Positions 6,801 through 6,951 of a stretch of DNA of 6,951 nt are shown here, piece after piece. Every line of letters begins with the position of its first letter. Within the stretch, counting starts at the first letter, position 1. A program made the translations under genes and the position numbers. Source of the DNA: an uncultured bacterium (GTDB lineage: Bacteria > Bacteroidota > Bacteroidia > Chitinophagales > Chitinophagaceae); NCBI GenBank assembly GCA_903957405.1, contig CAJBPC010000046.1, forward strand, positions 1 through 6,951. The letters are read 5' to 3'. Under the pieces are notes generated by a model that saw nothing but the letters and a program-made list of their open reading frames with translations, searched no databases and was not told where the DNA came from.

Positions 6801-6951
6801 CACCTCTTTTCTGCGCTGTGTGCCGTAACCCGTCACCACGACATCCTGCAGCTCTCCGGCCTTCGGTTCAAGTCCAGCGTCCACGACTGAACCCGCCCCC
6901 ACGACAACCTCCCGGGCGTCATATCCCGAAAATGTAAAAACAAGTATATCC
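3810..6951 (-). CDS. SusC-like TonB-dependent outer-membrane transporter (RagA/NanO type), 5' end outside window
   Basis: Outer-membrane beta-barrel importer that works with a SusD lipoprotein and draws energy from TonB. The reading frame stays open to the window edge, giving 1046 visible residues; the GTG at 6902 is only an internal codon. The first visible residues (DILVFTFSGYDAREVVV) fit the end of the carboxypeptidase-regulatory-like beta-sandwich found at SusC N-termini. They are followed by a TonB-box-like LQDVVVTGYGT (about residues 34-44 of the fragment) and a plug domain with LQGNVPGL, FIIDG and the hallmark AIYGARAANGVVLVTTKKG (about 143-161). The rest is rich in aromatic and Asn residues typical of the barrel and ends in LPRRLTFGVRVTL. 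Most family members end in Phe; this one ends in Leu. The signal peptide and roughly the first hundred residues are missing. It sits 27 bases upstream of the SusD gene. The family is certain. Sialic acid as substrate (NanO role) is inferred only from the downstream genes. Confidence 0.97.
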   Translation of the reverse strand, partial: DILVFTFSGYDAREVVVGAGSVVDAGLEPKAGELQDVVVTGYGTQRRKEVTGAVARVDPKAFEHSPSSNVATVLQGNVPGLRVQQRTGQPGTTPNISFRGGTEFGGNGTPLFIIDGVIVPSLYGLDINDVASIDLLKDAASTAIYGARAANGVVLVTTKKGTKGRTQVTYSFAKTINYTRQNPSEYLNASDYIRMNRLGLQARFRADSLDRNTNAMNTDRNQLLGSWGWAVNSGWGSPIGLYSTQLVTGLNRQLLSDPRWKLLVDPNPFNPSQMDSLIFTDLSAREREAMILQQVNTDEHSLGFSGANDQGAYALSLGTVKDNGMVIGSWLKRFNMNFNGGINVGRNLKITSNIGAYTVQQSLPYGQFNNVDPEGGAAGGLLQRFVGVAPTVRYVNDNTGEILPGPNDVTLGNPLYWSNLTTNNTNQQRFLGGVNLEYTILPFLKVLASGSGYFQYTNNNFFTKAFQQGNGGAFNTNRAASFNNTKTTQYSTNAFLQFNKVFSGHTITALAGGEFYDYRNYVNSGFSQGAPTDLIPWLTASTPPSLQGTTIINPAGASSNFNQWERIASAISRVNYSYLNRYLLTAVMRIDGSSRLKKGNYYGTFPGVSVGWNLHNEKFYAGSGLSKYLSSVKPRLSYGVNGNINSLGYFATAQVYNNAGTYNGLGGTFVNSYINSDVRWERTNSLNFGADLGFFKERVTMNIDYFIRNVYDKLAGLNISSQTGFGSYTTNLGQLQNKGIELALNARVIVPNRPDGFSLDIGANYFHVKSYAKKLPYNALPGNRTSGFFVWDPKNPGQQIYVGGLIEGRRIGLDEVWAPKWNGIYTDDAKLNGDANLFNAFLPYANKRIKQLGDAQWDQVYKNDTIDSRQFQYVGRTTPQHMGGFNLSSSFKGIRLYAGFDYAFGFVVLNNQIVRGLSQVQGSQNSTTDILKTWSPTNPTGTMPRFYWANHGRNYATDASGNNPAANLWEKGDYVMLRELTLAYDLTPKLLGRYLRDRVKGLSFNVTGSNLVYLSGYSGNFPEVGGFDQGRFPLPRRLTFGVRVTL

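Noticed and set aside
6900..6902. GTG as the start of the SusC gene
   Set aside because: The upstream codons to the window edge are open and encode the recognisable end of a carboxypeptidase-regulatory-like domain, so the gene simply begins beyond the window.

Overview
The window looks like part of a Bacteroidota chromosome, probably from a Chitinophaga-like soil or environmental lineage. The main reason is a tandem SusC-type TonB-dependent transporter and SusD-type surface lipoprotein, a pair essentially confined to this phylum. The placement below phylum is a guess from protein style and a base composition that looks moderately GC-rich by eye. Coding is dense and every supported gene lies on the minus strand, so the operon reads from high to low coordinates. 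No RNA gene, mobile element, CRISPR array or gene-free stretch over 300 bases was seen.

In transcription order the window holds five genes. (1) A SusC-like outer-membrane transporter (6951-3810) whose N-terminus lies outside the window. (2) A SusD-like substrate-binding lipoprotein (3782-2253), 27 bases later. (3) A dihydrodipicolinate synthase/N-acetylneuraminate lyase superfamily aldolase (2160-1198), whose motifs match sialic acid lyase, especially the animal NPL type, rather than DapA. (4) An exported kelch beta-propeller (1192-50), 5 bases later, that resembles the cyclically permuted relatives of the E. coli sialic acid mutarotase NanM. (5) The first 17 codons of another gene (53-1), whose start overlaps the kelch stop codon in an ATGA junction. 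Its N-terminus is compatible with an inner-membrane transporter of the MFS type.

Read together, this looks like a sialic acid (N-acetylneuraminate) scavenging operon of the NanO/NanU plus NanL type known from Tannerella and Bacteroides. The SusCD pair would import free sialic acid or sialylated material across the outer membrane. The propeller would speed anomer conversion outside the cytoplasm, an inner-membrane transporter (perhaps gene 5) would bring the sugar in, and the lyase would split it to N-acetylmannosamine and pyruvate. The substrate is inferred from the lyase and propeller together. No sialidase, epimerase or kinase gene is in view.

The least explained DNA is the 92-base gap between the SusD and lyase genes. 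It holds an 11-base perfect inverted repeat plus a third copy of its core, which allows mutually exclusive hairpins. No wholly new system is evident; the interest lies in this junction, the permuted propeller and the animal-like lyase.
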